DNA of 64,000 nucleotides. It comes from JAGPCH01 sp039810605 (GTDB taxonomy: Bacteria; Bacteroidota; Ignavibacteria; Tepidaquicellales; Tepidaquicellaceae). The notes under the pieces were generated by a model. That model was not told where the DNA came from, did not search any database, and worked only from the letters and a program-made list of their open reading frames with translations. This document shows, one piece after another, positions 1 through 9,200 of this stretch. The DNA lies in contig JBDHXH010000005.1 in NCBI GenBank assembly GCA_039810605.1, forward strand, positions 8,888 to 72,887, written 5' to 3'. Position 1 is the stretch's first letter; each line of letters begins with the position of its first letter. The translations under genes were made by a program, and so were the position numbers.

Positions 1-1245
1 ATTGGAAATTATTTCAATCTCCTTGTCATTGAATCCGAGCATCTCGGAATTTCTGATCAGATAATATGAGTGTTTGTGATGATCAGTATGTGATATATAA
101 TATCCGATATCATGCAGTAGAGAAGCTGCTTCGAGATACTCTCGATCGTTGTCGCTTAGTTCGAACTTTAGCTTAATGAAATCGAAAATTTTATTGGAAA
201 GTTTGAGCACCTGAAACGCATGCTCTCTGTCATAATTTGTTCTCTCACCAAGATGAATAACGCTTCTGTATCTGACATCTTTCAGGTGACCGAGGTCGGT
301 ACCGCCACTGCGAAGCTGCATGTAGTTCATGATAATTCCCTCTCTCAAAGCATAGGTTGAGAGAGTCATTTTCTCGAGTTCAAGCTCTTCGAATATTTGT
401 TCGAGTATTATTGCTCCGGCCGTGATAATGTCTGCTCTTTTGGGGTCAAGCCCCGGAATTTTCAATCTTTCCTCATTTGTCTCTGCCTTGTAAATTTTGT
501 TAACGGCGCTTTGAAGATTTTTTTTCTTTATAACAAACCCGTTCAGATTCATTTCAAAATTAGAATCCGTACCATTTTCAAAACTGATTATTGATCCTAT
601 ATTATTAATTGTACCGGATGAACCAACACAGAGATCATATCCTGAATTTTTGATCATCTCCGTTGTTTGGTTCATGGCATTCTTAACAAAGAGTTTTGCT
701 TCCTTAATGTTTCCCTTGTCGGACTTCTTATCAAGATCAAATTTATGAGTGAGCCTCACTGAACCAATTTTCAGGCTGACGGCAGTTTTTACTTCTCCTG
801 ATTGTCCTATGAGGAATTCAGTACTTCCGCCTCCGATATCAATCAGGAGAATTTTTTTGTCGAAGACATCGAGGGATTGCAATATGCCGAGATATATAAG
901 CCGTGCTTCTTCATAACCCGACACTATGTTAATTTCAATTCCTGTTTCATTTTTTACGCGGTTAAGGAAATCAAGTCTGTTCAGTGCTTCCCGTGTCGCG
1001 CTGGTTGCCACTGCAATAACATCGGCTTGATAAGAATCACATATCATTTTAAAACGCTTAAGAGTTTCAACTCCTCTGTCAATCGCATCGGGTGAAATAT
1101 ACTTCATGTCATTAGAGCTGCTGCCGAGCCGCACAACTTCCTTTGAACGTGTAAGAATGGTGAAACGCTTCTTGTCATCTGTCTTTGCTATGACAAGATG
1201 AAACGAATTCGTTCCTATGTCAATCGCTGCTAATATGTTATTCAT
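1..1245 (-). CDS. Ppx/GppA family phosphatase with HD domain (3' end cut by window)
   Basis: Exopolyphosphatase / guanosine pentaphosphate phosphohydrolase family, which hydrolyses polyphosphate or pppGpp in the cytoplasm. The ATG is at 1245 and the frame stays open to base 1, so 415 residues are visible and the C-terminus lies outside. The N-terminus reads MNNILAAIDIGTNSFHLVIA, the phosphate-1 motif of the actin-like ATPase fold. A second motif, LLIDIGGGSTEF, lies near residue 140, and VGSSGTINNIG follows near 220. Past residue 380 a LLHDIGYY segment begins the HD-type C-terminal domain seen in longer members. The gene is 24 bases upstream of the glycosyltransferase stop, on the same strand. 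Family call is firm; the choice between Ppx and GppA activity cannot be made from sequence. Confidence 0.9.
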   Translation of the reverse strand, partial: MNNILAAIDIGTNSFHLVIAKTDDKKRFTILTRSKEVVRLGSSSNDMKYISPDAIDRGVETLKRFKMICDSYQADVIAVATSATREALNRLDFLNRVKNETGIEINIVSGYEEARLIYLGILQSLDVFDKKILLIDIGGGSTEFLIGQSGEVKTAVSLKIGSVRLTHKFDLDKKSDKGNIKEAKLFVKNAMNQTTEMIKNSGYDLCVGSSGTINNIGSIISFENGTDSNFEMNLNGFVIKKKNLQSAVNKIYKAETNEERLKIPGLDPKRADIITAGAIILEQIFEELELEKMTLSTYALREGIIMNYMQLRSGGTDLGHLKDVRYRSVIHLGERTNYDREHAFQVLKLSNKIFDFIKLKFELSDNDREYLEAASLLHDIGYYISHTDHHKHSYYLIRNSEMLGFNDKEIEIISN

Positions 1246-1269
1246 TTACAGAAAAAGATTTCGGATTTA

Positions 1270-2382
1270 TTAATTGTTGACTTTAAGCTTCTCTGTCCGG
1301 GAGATTAACATCGAAGACGAGGTTTCAAAAACACTGTCAACCGAAATGTCATTGATATCACTTGTTGGTGACTGAATGAAAATTTTATTTTCACCTTCCG
1401 GCGCCCATTCGTATCCGTGCGTGGGACCAAACAATGATATCACATTTGCATTCACCCCGCCTGCCACATGCATCGTCCCCGTATCGTTAGTAATATACAA
1501 GTCAGTCAACTTTATCACGGCTCCAACTTTTCTGATTGGAGTATTTTCAAGAACAACTGTTTCTATTCCCGTTTGATCAAGCTTGTCTGCTATGTACTTC
1601 GTAATATCGGTATCAATGCTTCCTGATGTTATTAAAACGTGACAATTAAATTTTATGTGAAGTCTTTTTACCAATTCGACGAACTTGTCTTTGTTCCATC
1701 GGTTTGCTGCTTTTCCTGCTCCCGGATGAATTGATACCAATGGTCTCTCATTCTCCGCAAAATGTCTTTCAATGAATTCATTTGCAAACCTCTGTTCTTC
1801 TTCGCTGATATGTATCCTAACATTGCTCCTTTCCAACTTCGTCAACGAACAACCTATCTGATTTCCAACCTCAAGATTTCTGTCAACCTGATGAAGTTTC
1901 CTGGCATCCCAGTTAAAGTCCGATTTCACATTAAGGAGATATTCAACGTTATTTTCTTTGTCGTCAATTCTTCTCACGCCAACTCTCACCTTAGCCCCTG
2001 AAAAAAAATTTATCAGATGTGACGTTCTGGAAATTGAGACAGTCGAGGGAACTATGCCAATCTGATATTCATGATTCTTCAACTCTCTGTAAAATTCAAT
2101 AAGGTTTTTCAATGGTGTCTTTCTGTATGTAATAACCTTGTCAATATATGGATTGATGTCGCTATACAATATCTCATAATTAATAGGAGAGGCGACGAGT
2201 GTTATGTGTGCAGATGGGAATTTTTTCCTTACCGCTGCAAACAGAGGTACGGAGCAGAGCATATCTCCAAGCTGATTATGCTGCCGGACTATGAGTATGT
2301 TCCTGACATTGACGGGATCCAGGTTACGGAGATCGGCATCCCCGTTGTCTTTGCTGAAAATACCGGAAACAAATCTTAGCAT
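1270..2382 (-). CDS. Glycosyltransferase family 9 (heptosyltransferase-like)
   Basis: Family 9 glycosyltransferase of the ADP-heptose:LPS heptosyltransferase type, expected to add a sugar to the lipopolysaccharide core or another surface glycan at the inner face of the membrane. The protein is 370 residues, normal for the family. The N-terminal Rossmann half contains RQHNQLGDMLCSVPLFAAV (near residue 33). The C-terminal nucleotide-sugar half contains SIHPGAGKAANRW (near 218) and TNDTGTMHVAGG (near 297), both hallmark motifs. It lies in a minus-strand run with a small membrane protein and the Ppx/GppA gene. Acceptor and donor are not deducible. Confidence 0.88.
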   Translation of the reverse strand: MLRFVSGIFSKDNGDADLRNLDPVNVRNILIVRQHNQLGDMLCSVPLFAAVRKKFPSAHITLVASPINYEILYSDINPYIDKVITYRKTPLKNLIEFYRELKNHEYQIGIVPSTVSISRTSHLINFFSGAKVRVGVRRIDDKENNVEYLLNVKSDFNWDARKLHQVDRNLEVGNQIGCSLTKLERSNVRIHISEEEQRFANEFIERHFAENERPLVSIHPGAGKAANRWNKDKFVELVKRLHIKFNCHVLITSGSIDTDITKYIADKLDQTGIETVVLENTPIRKVGAVIKLTDLYITNDTGTMHVAGGVNANVISLFGPTHGYEWAPEGENKIFIQSPTSDINDISVDSVFETSSSMLISRTEKLKVNN

Positions 2383-2390
2383 TCTCGAAC

Positions 2391-2570
2391 CTATTTTATT
2401 TCTTCGAACTTGGCATCAATGACCTTGCCACTGTCCTTATTTTCATTTTCCTTTATTTCGGATTTCTGACCCGGCAAGTTTGAATTTGCCGATCGGAACC
2501 TTCGCAGGACGTTTCTTAGAAACAGATAAGCAATAAATGCGATAAGGAGTATTAAAACAAATTTGGACAT
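2391..2570 (-). CDS. Small single-pass membrane protein, 59 aa
   Basis: A short gene between the deoxynucleoside kinase and the glycosyltransferase, with ATG at 2570 and stop at 2391. The product starts MSKFVLILLIAFIAYLFLRN, one N-terminal membrane segment, followed by a basic RRFR stretch and a polar, charged tail of about 30 residues. This resembles the small DUF4834-type proteins found near folate genes in Bacteroidota, but that assignment is from memory and uncertain. It fits with 8 bases to the next gene and 4 bases from the previous one, which suggests a real member of the minus-strand operon. No function is known to me. Confidence 0.65.
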   Translation of the reverse strand: MSKFVLILLIAFIAYLFLRNVLRRFRSANSNLPGQKSEIKENENKDSGKVIDAKFEEIK

Positions 2571-2574
2571 GATT

Positions 2575-3237
2575 TTATTTTGCAGCTTTTATTTGAGCCG
2601 GATTGTAATATTCAATGGATGAATGTTCCGGCTTGAGTATCTCCGATATGAGATTTTCAAAATCAGATTCGTTGTTGACAAAATCAATATCTGATGAATT
2701 TACGATAAGAACTTTTGTCGCCTTAAATCTGAAGAAAAAATAATTATAAGCTTCATTCAGATCTTTAATGTAATCCTCTTTCATCTCTCTTTCAATTTCC
2801 CTGTCCCTGTGCCTTATATTGCGCATCAGCCTTTCGACTGATGACTGAAGATAAATGATGATATCGGGAATGACTATGGTCCTCTCAATCAGAGAAGCGA
2901 TTTTCTCATATAACTTAAGCTCATCATCCTGAAGATTCAGATAAGCAAAGATCTTATCTTTCTCAAAAATATAATCGGCGACATAGTATTCATGAAATAA
3001 GTCAATCTGCTTGATCTCCTGCAGCTGTTTATATCTGCTCAAAAGGAAATACATTTGAGTATGGAATGCATAAGACACGGGATCTTTATAAAACTTGTCA
3101 AGGAATGGATTATCGTCAAACTTTTCCAGTATCAGTTTCGCATTCAGTCTCTCGGAAAGTTTATTCGCAAGCGAAGTCTTTCCCGTACCTATTACACCCT
3201 CAATGGCGATGTATTTAATTTTCTTATCTTCGGACAA
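2575..3237 (-). CDS. Deoxynucleoside kinase
   Basis: Deoxynucleoside kinase of the dGK/dAK family, which phosphorylates salvaged deoxynucleosides with ATP. The 220-residue product has the P-loop EGVIGTGKTSLANKL at residues 13-27, an EKFDDNPFL acceptor-site segment near 38, and the RHRDREIE lid/DRx motif near 142. The only sensible start is a TTG at 3237; no ATG is available in frame before the P-loop. It follows folK by 8 bases, so folB-folK-dNK form a tight operon, an arrangement that recurs in Bacteroidota and relatives. Substrate preference is not readable. Confidence 0.88.
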   Translation of the reverse strand: MSEDKKIKYIAIEGVIGTGKTSLANKLSERLNAKLILEKFDDNPFLDKFYKDPVSYAFHTQMYFLLSRYKQLQEIKQIDLFHEYYVADYIFEKDKIFAYLNLQDDELKLYEKIASLIERTIVIPDIIIYLQSSVERLMRNIRHRDREIEREMKEDYIKDLNEAYNYFFFRFKATKVLIVNSSDIDFVNNESDFENLISEILKPEHSSIEYYNPAQIKAAK

Positions 3238-3245
3238 AAATTATT

Positions 3246-3752
3246 TTATTCTTTTGAGGTTTTGGAAAATTCTAATTTTGAAACTTTCAGATTATCCTTT
3301 GTTTCTGAAAGTAGTTCTCTTATTGTTTTTTTTAACACGGGATGCATGAACTCGGGAGAAATTTCACTCATCGGAATAAGTACAAATTTTCTGTTTTCGA
3401 TTTCCGGGTGAGGAACATTCAACTTTTCGTTTGTGTAAACATCATTCTTGTAAAACAACAAATCAATGTCTATTTCTCTGTCTGACCATTTGTCGGAAAT
3501 AGTTCTGCCGGCTTTGACTTCAATTGCCTTCAGTGACTTAAGAAGTTCTGCCGCTTCCAGATTTGTTTCAATCATGACTGCATTGTTGAAATAATTTACG
3601 CTGCTTGCCTTGCCCCATGGTTCGGTCTCATACATTGAAGACTCCTTAATTATCCTGGTGCTTTCAAGTTCATCCACTAACCTCATCGCTTTTTCTATAT
3701 TCTCCGGCCTGTTGCCTTTATTTGATCCGAAACCCAGATAGACTATCGCCAT
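3246..3752 (-). CDS. folK: 2-amino-4-hydroxy-6-hydroxymethyldihydropteridine pyrophosphokinase
   Basis: HPPK, which transfers pyrophosphate from ATP to 6-hydroxymethyl-7,8-dihydropterin in folate synthesis. The 168-residue product has the N-terminal LGFGSNKGNRPENI, the EPWGKASSVNYFNN segment near residue 44 that contributes to pterin binding, and REIDIDLLFY near 93, which carries the two magnesium-binding aspartates. Its ATG overlaps the folB stop by one base (TGATG), so the two consecutive enzymes of the pathway are translationally coupled. Confidence 0.95.
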   Translation of the reverse strand: MAIVYLGFGSNKGNRPENIEKAMRLVDELESTRIIKESSMYETEPWGKASSVNYFNNAVMIETNLEAAELLKSLKAIEVKAGRTISDKWSDREIDIDLLFYKNDVYTNEKLNVPHPEIENRKFVLIPMSEISPEFMHPVLKKTIRELLSETKDNLKVSKLEFSKTSKE

Positions 3753-4108
3753 CAGTTTCTTTTTGCAGAGTTAATGATTTCAACCGAGTCAATTATTCCG
3801 AGCGGCGCATTGAGTTTCCTTACTTTAACTTCAACTGCATTGACCAGAGGAAAATTCTGAATTATGGCTTCGCAAATCCTTTTGTTAACGGTTTCAATCA
3901 GATTAAATTTATGCTCGCTGAAAATTTTCTGCGTGAGTCTGTAAACCGCAAGATAGTCCACTGTCTTATGAAGGTCATCACTTTCACCGAGTTCTCGTAG
4001 ATCACAATCCATCTCTATGTCAATTTGAAACTCATTTCCATATTCCTTTTCATATCCATGTACGCCATGATAGGAATAAAATCTTGCGTTGTTAATTCTT
4101 ATGATCAT
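3752..4108 (-). CDS. folB: Dihydroneopterin aldolase
   Basis: Converts 7,8-dihydroneopterin to 6-hydroxymethyl-7,8-dihydropterin, the substrate of the following FolK. The length, 118 residues, is typical. Visible family marks are FYSYHGVHGYEKEYGNEF near the N-terminus with the pterin-contacting glutamate, TVDYLAVY near residue 49 with the catalytic tyrosine, and the NLIETVNKRICEAI helix near 69. The stop overlaps the folK start by one base. The gene opens the folB-folK-dNK operon 9 bases after sucD. Confidence 0.93.
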   Translation of the reverse strand: MIIRINNARFYSYHGVHGYEKEYGNEFQIDIEMDCDLRELGESDDLHKTVDYLAVYRLTQKIFSEHKFNLIETVNKRICEAIIQNFPLVNAVEVKVRKLNAPLGIIDSVEIINSAKRN

Positions 4109-4117
4109 AGTGATGTG

Positions 4118-5146
4118 CTATCTTCCCGATTTCGATTTCTTTCCCGCACGTTTCTTTTTTGCCAATTTGATTTCCTTCTTAATTTTTAAGACAACTTTCT
4201 TCACTTTCTTCTTGCCTGATTTTGATGAAGATTTATTCTTCTTCATTTTGTCCAGTTCCTTTTTAACTGTTGCACCAATGTCTGCAGGTGAATCTGCAAT
4301 TATGATTCCGCACTTTTTCATCAATTTAATTTTCTCATCCGCTGTTCCTTTTCCTCCTGAAATAATTGCTCCGGCGTGTCCCATTCTTCTTCCCGGAGGG
4401 GCAGTTCTCCCGGCAATAAAACCAATAACCGGCTTGCTGACATTTTTTCTTATATACTCCGCTGCTTCTTCTTCTGCGGAGCCGCCGATTTCTCCAATCA
4501 TTACTATGGCTTTCGTTGATTTGTCTTCATTGAACAATTTAACAGCGTCAATAAACCTCGTTCCGATAACAGGGTCGCCTCCGATACCAATGCATGTTGA
4601 TTGGCCGATTCCGAGATTCGAAAGCTGCCAGACTGCTTCATAAGTCAGTGTCCCGCTTCTTGAGATCACACCTACATTTCCTTGCTTGTGTATGAATCCC
4701 GGCATTATGCCAATCTTGCATTCGTCCGGGGTTATTATTCCCGGACAGTTCGGTCCTATAAACCTCACAGAATGACTTTCGGTATTTTTATTTTTCACAA
4801 ACTCATAGACTTTAACCATGTCCCGCGTAGGAATTCCTTCGGTGATGCAGACAATGACGTTTATACCTGCATCGGCGGCTTCCATTATTGCATCGGCTGC
4901 AAATGGAGCAGGAACAAATATTACCGAAGCAACAGCTCCTGTCTTATCAACTGCTTCTTTTACGGAATTAAATATAGGCACGCGTTTTCCGTTTGGTGAA
5001 GTATAATAACTGCCTCCTTTTCCCGGAGTTACTCCGCCCGCTATCTTCGTTCCGTAATCAATCATCTGGTTAGTATGGAAGGAACCTTCGGAACCGGTTA
5101 TACCCTGCACGATAACTTTCGTATCTTTGTTAACTAATACACTCAT
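4118..5146 (-). CDS. sucD: Succinyl-CoA synthetase alpha subunit with lysine-rich tail
   Basis: Alpha subunit of succinate-CoA ligase of the TCA cycle, carrying the CoA-binding Rossmann domain and the phosphohistidine. The N-terminus has VQGITGSEGSFHTNQM, then GGVTPGKGG. The later half has FIGPNCPG, SRSGTLTYE and GRTAPPGRRMGHAGAI, where the active-site histidine lies. The core ends near residue 290, the usual family length. About 45 extra residues follow, dominated by lysine and serine (residues about 297-342), which are not part of the known fold. No sucC lies next to it in this window. The tail may be intrinsically disordered; its role is unknown. Confidence 0.95.
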   Translation of the reverse strand: MSVLVNKDTKVIVQGITGSEGSFHTNQMIDYGTKIAGGVTPGKGGSYYTSPNGKRVPIFNSVKEAVDKTGAVASVIFVPAPFAADAIMEAADAGINVIVCITEGIPTRDMVKVYEFVKNKNTESHSVRFIGPNCPGIITPDECKIGIMPGFIHKQGNVGVISRSGTLTYEAVWQLSNLGIGQSTCIGIGGDPVIGTRFIDAVKLFNEDKSTKAIVMIGEIGGSAEEEAAEYIRKNVSKPVIGFIAGRTAPPGRRMGHAGAIISGGKGTADEKIKLMKKCGIIIADSPADIGATVKKELDKMKKNKSSSKSGKKKVKKVVLKIKKEIKLAKKKRAGKKSKSGR

Positions 5147-5195
5147 TGCTTCAAATTAAATTATAAATTAAGAAAAAAAGAGTTTCGGATTTCAA

Positions 5196-5852
5196 TTATT
5201 TTTTCACGACTACATTATTCTGAATCTTCCATTTCCCTTTACTGTCAACGATAAGATTATATTTCACTACCATATCCATATCAACTGTTTTCCCATTCAC
5301 AAGATCGGATTTTTTCAGGCGAACTTGTACCGTAGCAGCACCATCTTTTTGCGAGATTACCTTTGGTTCTTCCAGCACGACTATCTTTTTCGTATTCTTA
5401 TAATTGGTTTTAAATCTGTTTAAGTTTGATGTCTGCCATTGATCGCTGGCCTTTTTCATGTTCTGTTCAAAGTTACCTCCTTCGGTTGTGCCTCTTTGAA
5501 GAAATTCTATATAATCTGAAATTGCTGTCTTGGGATTGTCGAGCCTTTTGTTTAGTTCTTTCTCTTTCTTAACAAACTGTTTCTTTTCGGAAGTCTTGGC
5601 GCTTGATTTTAGAGAATCAACTTTAGTAGTATCGGTAGCAGAGTGAAGTGAGTCGTTTAAATGAGCTGAATCGCCTTGCTGATTTTTTAGCATTTCAAAT
5701 TCTTCTTTCGCAAGTCTTTCCTTCTCTTTATTAACTGTAGAATCCTGTCCGGGAGGGACAAAAGTCTGTGGTTCTTCTCTTTGTCTGCAGGAAAAAAAAA
5801 CAGTTATCAACATCACAACCAGCGCAACATTAAAACATTTCCCTGATATCAT
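5196..5852 (-). CDS. Lipoprotein with NTF2-like C-terminal region
   Basis: A 218-residue protein with a signal peptide and a lipobox ending VFFSC (cysteine at residue 22), so it should be a lipid-anchored envelope protein. Residues about 40-105 are polar and low-complexity (many K, E, S, T, D), probably a flexible linker. The last 110 residues, from AISDYIEFLQRG to the end, alternate helix and strand, with a final strand rich in lysine and valine. This resembles NTF2-like/DUF4878-type domains, but I cannot confirm the family. It precedes sucD on the same strand by 49 bases. Confidence 0.7.
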   Translation of the reverse strand: MISGKCFNVALVVMLITVFFSCRQREEPQTFVPPGQDSTVNKEKERLAKEEFEMLKNQQGDSAHLNDSLHSATDTTKVDSLKSSAKTSEKKQFVKKEKELNKRLDNPKTAISDYIEFLQRGTTEGGNFEQNMKKASDQWQTSNLNRFKTNYKNTKKIVVLEEPKVISQKDGAATVQVRLKKSDLVNGKTVDMDMVVKYNLIVDSKGKWKIQNNVVVKK

Positions 5853-5990
5853 TCGGATGTATTATTATTTTATTAATTCAAAATAATTTTTTAGGGAGTG
5901 AGATTCAATTTAGAAGCGATGCCAATTTTCTGAAATTTGTTAAAGTGAGGAATGATCGAAGTCAAAAAATATTTTCCAAACGAAACCTGC

Positions 5991-6020
5991 CGGAGGCAGC
6001 AACACACGGTACTGCCTCCG
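5991..6020. repeat. GC-rich intergenic inverted repeat
   Basis: CGGAGGCAG (5991-5999) and CTGCCTCCG (6012-6020) form a perfect 9-base-pair stem with a 12-base loop. There is no T-run on either side, so it is not a standard terminator. Shorter CTGCC/GGCAG arms occur again before rplJ (41054-41071). It may belong to a dispersed intergenic repeat family of this genome. Confidence 0.6.
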
Positions 6021-6132
6021 CCGGTTCATACGGAACCAATTTACAGGTTTTGGTTCTTCATTGTAATTTTATTCTTGCATGTTTCAGTGACGAAGTTCGG
6101 TCTAACACTCAACGCACTCAAGTTCATTTTAA

Positions 6133-6195
6133 CATAGTAACACCGCAAATGATTGTCCGCTAAGGTCACCCTTCAATCATCCGCGGGTTACTATG
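6133..6195 (-). terminator. Stepped hairpin just after the FG-GAP gene
   Basis: Arms CATAGTAAC (6133-6141) and GTTACTATG (6187-6195) pair perfectly. CCGC pairs with GCGG and ATGATTG pairs with CAATCAT, separated by small bulges, giving about 20 paired bases. The loop itself contains AAGG/CCTT around a four-base GTGA turn when read on the minus strand. It begins 10 bases after the minus-strand stop codon at 6206. The following T-run is weak (TTAAAA), so a transcript-end or mRNA-stabilising hairpin is more likely than a strong intrinsic terminator. Confidence 0.5.
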
Positions 6196-6205
6196 ATTTA
6201 GTTGC

Positions 6206-9200
6206 TCAAGGAGTTATTGCATTTACAAAGTCGTTCGAGTTATTGTATGTAATCGTCAAATCGGACAGATCAACAAAATCATCTCCCGTTAGATCGGAAA
6301 CAACATATCCTGATGCGAAACTGTTGGCATCATTGAAGACGATTCCAATATCAGACAGGTCAATCGTCTTGTCCTGATTTACATCTCCGCTAAACAATGC
6401 ATACGCAAGCGGGCTGTTGTCAACTGTCGCCATGTTGTTTCCATAAGCATTCGGCAGATAAGTCGAGAAATTATAGTTCATTGATGAGCTCGTAAATTTT
6501 ACACCGCCGGAACTCCACGTCTCTATGGAACTTCTGTGTTTGATCTGATAATAATATTTTACGTTGTTTGTTGCTCTTGGAAAGTAGTAAGTTGCCATCC
6601 CATTTGAACCCGCATATTGTTTTGAAGTGTCAAGAGCTTCATAGGGTGACTGAACATTTCGCAATATGATTTTTATTGAATCTCCTGTCATGGTGTTTGT
6701 CGCAGAATTGTATCTTCCCTGAAGCAATATGCTTGAATTCAATTCCATTGTAGGAGGAAGAGTAACCTGCGCTTTAATGCAGCCAAACGGAAGCGGAACA
6801 AAGTTGGTATAATATTTCCATGTTCCGAATTTCTGAAATGGATTTGATGCAAGGTCATATTGGACTCTTGCTCTCCATTTATATTCTTTGTAATTCAGCA
6901 ATCCCGATGCATCGTGATTGAGTTGTGTTCCGGCAGTTCCAAGATTAACAAATGAACCTGCGCCGGAAAATTGCGTGCTGTTTGTAATTGGACTACCGCT
7001 GAATCCAATTCCGTTTTCTTTGAATTCATAAACCATCTTTCCGAACGTTCTTCCGAACGGACTTCTTCCGAAGATATTAAATCTCACCTGTCCGTTTGAT
7101 CCGGACACTCCGCTTGAATAAATTATGTTTGACGATCCGGGTTTATATTGCTGAACTGTTGCGCGCTTGCTTGTATTTCCATTGCCATAAAAAACAAATG
7201 CAGCACCTTCGGCAAACTGTACGTTAGTATAATATCTTGCACCGGCTATTATGTCTGAATATCCATCACCGTTAACATCACCTGCTGAAGATACTCTGTA
7301 ACCTAACTGTGCATTTTCGAGATTGCTTTGATAAATCCAGGCAGCACCTGACAGACCGGCAGGTGAACCGTTCGCCACAAGTATCCTTCCCTCTTGATAC
7401 TGTCCGGATGTATATGAATATTCACCATAAATTAAATCGCTGTATCCGTCACCATTGACATCGCCTGCGCCGGAAGAGAACGCATAGGAAACAGGAATTG
7501 TCTGGCTCGGTGATCCGGGAAGTCCTGATGAAGAACCGTTAAATAATGATAGTGTATTGGTGCCGGTTGAATAAATTGAAATATCACTGTAGCTGTCGCC
7601 GTTGACATCTCCAACCAGATTCAGATATTGACCGAACTGTTCATTTACAGCGCTGCCCGTCTTTGTCCATGCTGCGTTAGTATCGAGTCCGTTTGCCGAA
7701 CCATAATAGACATAGCACTTTCCTGCATTGCGAACACCCGTATCAAAATTTCTTGCGCCAATCAGAATGTCGCTGTAACCATCTCCGTTTACATCACCGG
7801 CCGTCGAAACAAACTGTCCGAATTCAGCAGTGTCCTGCGTGCCGTTGACATAGGTATAATTAAATTTGTTCATACCGGATGGCGAACCATAATAAACATA
7901 AGCTCGTCCCTTGAAGAAATACGGATACTGATTATACTCGTAATAATAAGGAACACCGACTAACACATCGCTGAAGCCATCTCCGTTGACATCACCCGCA
8001 GTGCTTACACTAAAGCCGTAAAGCATATTGTTTTGCACAACAGGTGGCGCTAAAACTATTTGAGGAGTCATTGATAATCCCAATGCAGATCCGAGATAAA
8101 TTGAAACATTATTTGAAATTGATGCAACTATAACATCAGCATAACCATCTCCATTGACATCACCTGCTGTTCCAACAGTATTTCCGAAATATCCCGTTGT
8201 AACATTTCCTTCTGCAGACCATGCGGGAGTTGATGACAATCCGTTTGGTGATCCATAATACAGGTAGGCAATTCCTTCATTACTTTGTCCGTTGGAATAA
8301 TATGGCGCGCTTATGATCACATCATTGTAACCATCGCCATTCACATCACCTGCTGTTGATACCGAAGAACCCAAGAATGTATTTTGCTGGTTGCTTTCAA
8401 CAATCCAGTTGACAGTAGAACCTAATCCATTTGCTCCTCCATAGTAACAATAACTTCTTCCTTCGTTAGATTGACCGTTGCTATAAAAGTAAGCTCCGAC
8501 CAGCACATCACTGAAGCCGTCACCATTTACATCACCTGCTGTTGCAACACAATTTCCATAAAGAGAAAAAGTTTGCGCGCTGCTTGCGGTCCATCCTGCT
8601 GTTGCATTCAAACCTGTTGCTGAACCAAAATAGACAAATGCTTTCCCGTCATCGGTCATCGAGTTATCATAAGTAATTGCACCAATTACTACGTCGGCAT
8701 ATCCGTCGCCATTTACATCGCCGGCTGTTGCAACTGAATATCCGAAATCCCCGTTGATCTGATTTCCTTCTGCTGCCCAATCCGGAGTTGCAGACGGTCC
8801 CCCTGCCGAACCATAATAAACATAGGCTCTTCCTTCATCTTTCTGTCCATTGTCTGCAGTTGGCGCGCCGACAATAATGTCACTGTATCCATCACCGTTC
8901 ACATCGCCTGCTGTTGCAACTGTCTGCCCGAATAGAGTTGTATCCTGATTTCCTTCTGAAGTCCAGTTAGCTGAAGCTGAAACACCTGATGCCGACCCGA
9001 AGTATGCAAATATTTTTCCTTCGTTGGTATTGCCATTATCGAATCCCCATGCTCCGACGACTATATCGGAGTAACCGTCGCCGTTCACGTCGCCTGCAGT
9101 TGCAACACTGCATCCAAAATATGAACGCGCTTGATTGCTTTCACCTGTCCATGATTCTGATGCTGATAAACCGGAAGCAGAGCCATTAAAGACATAAGCT

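Larger units (their letters stand above)
5853..6205. other. Intergenic region with two hairpins
   Basis: About 350 bases between the lipoprotein gene and the end of the FG-GAP gene. I see no convincing gene; the short open frames at 5945-6163 have no family resemblance. It holds a 9-base-pair GC-rich hairpin (5991-6020) and a longer stepped hairpin (6133-6195), described separately. Confidence 0.6.

Noticed and set aside
5945..6163. Possible 72-residue gene
   Set aside because: No family resemblance, overlaps two hairpins and has atypical composition; treated as chance.
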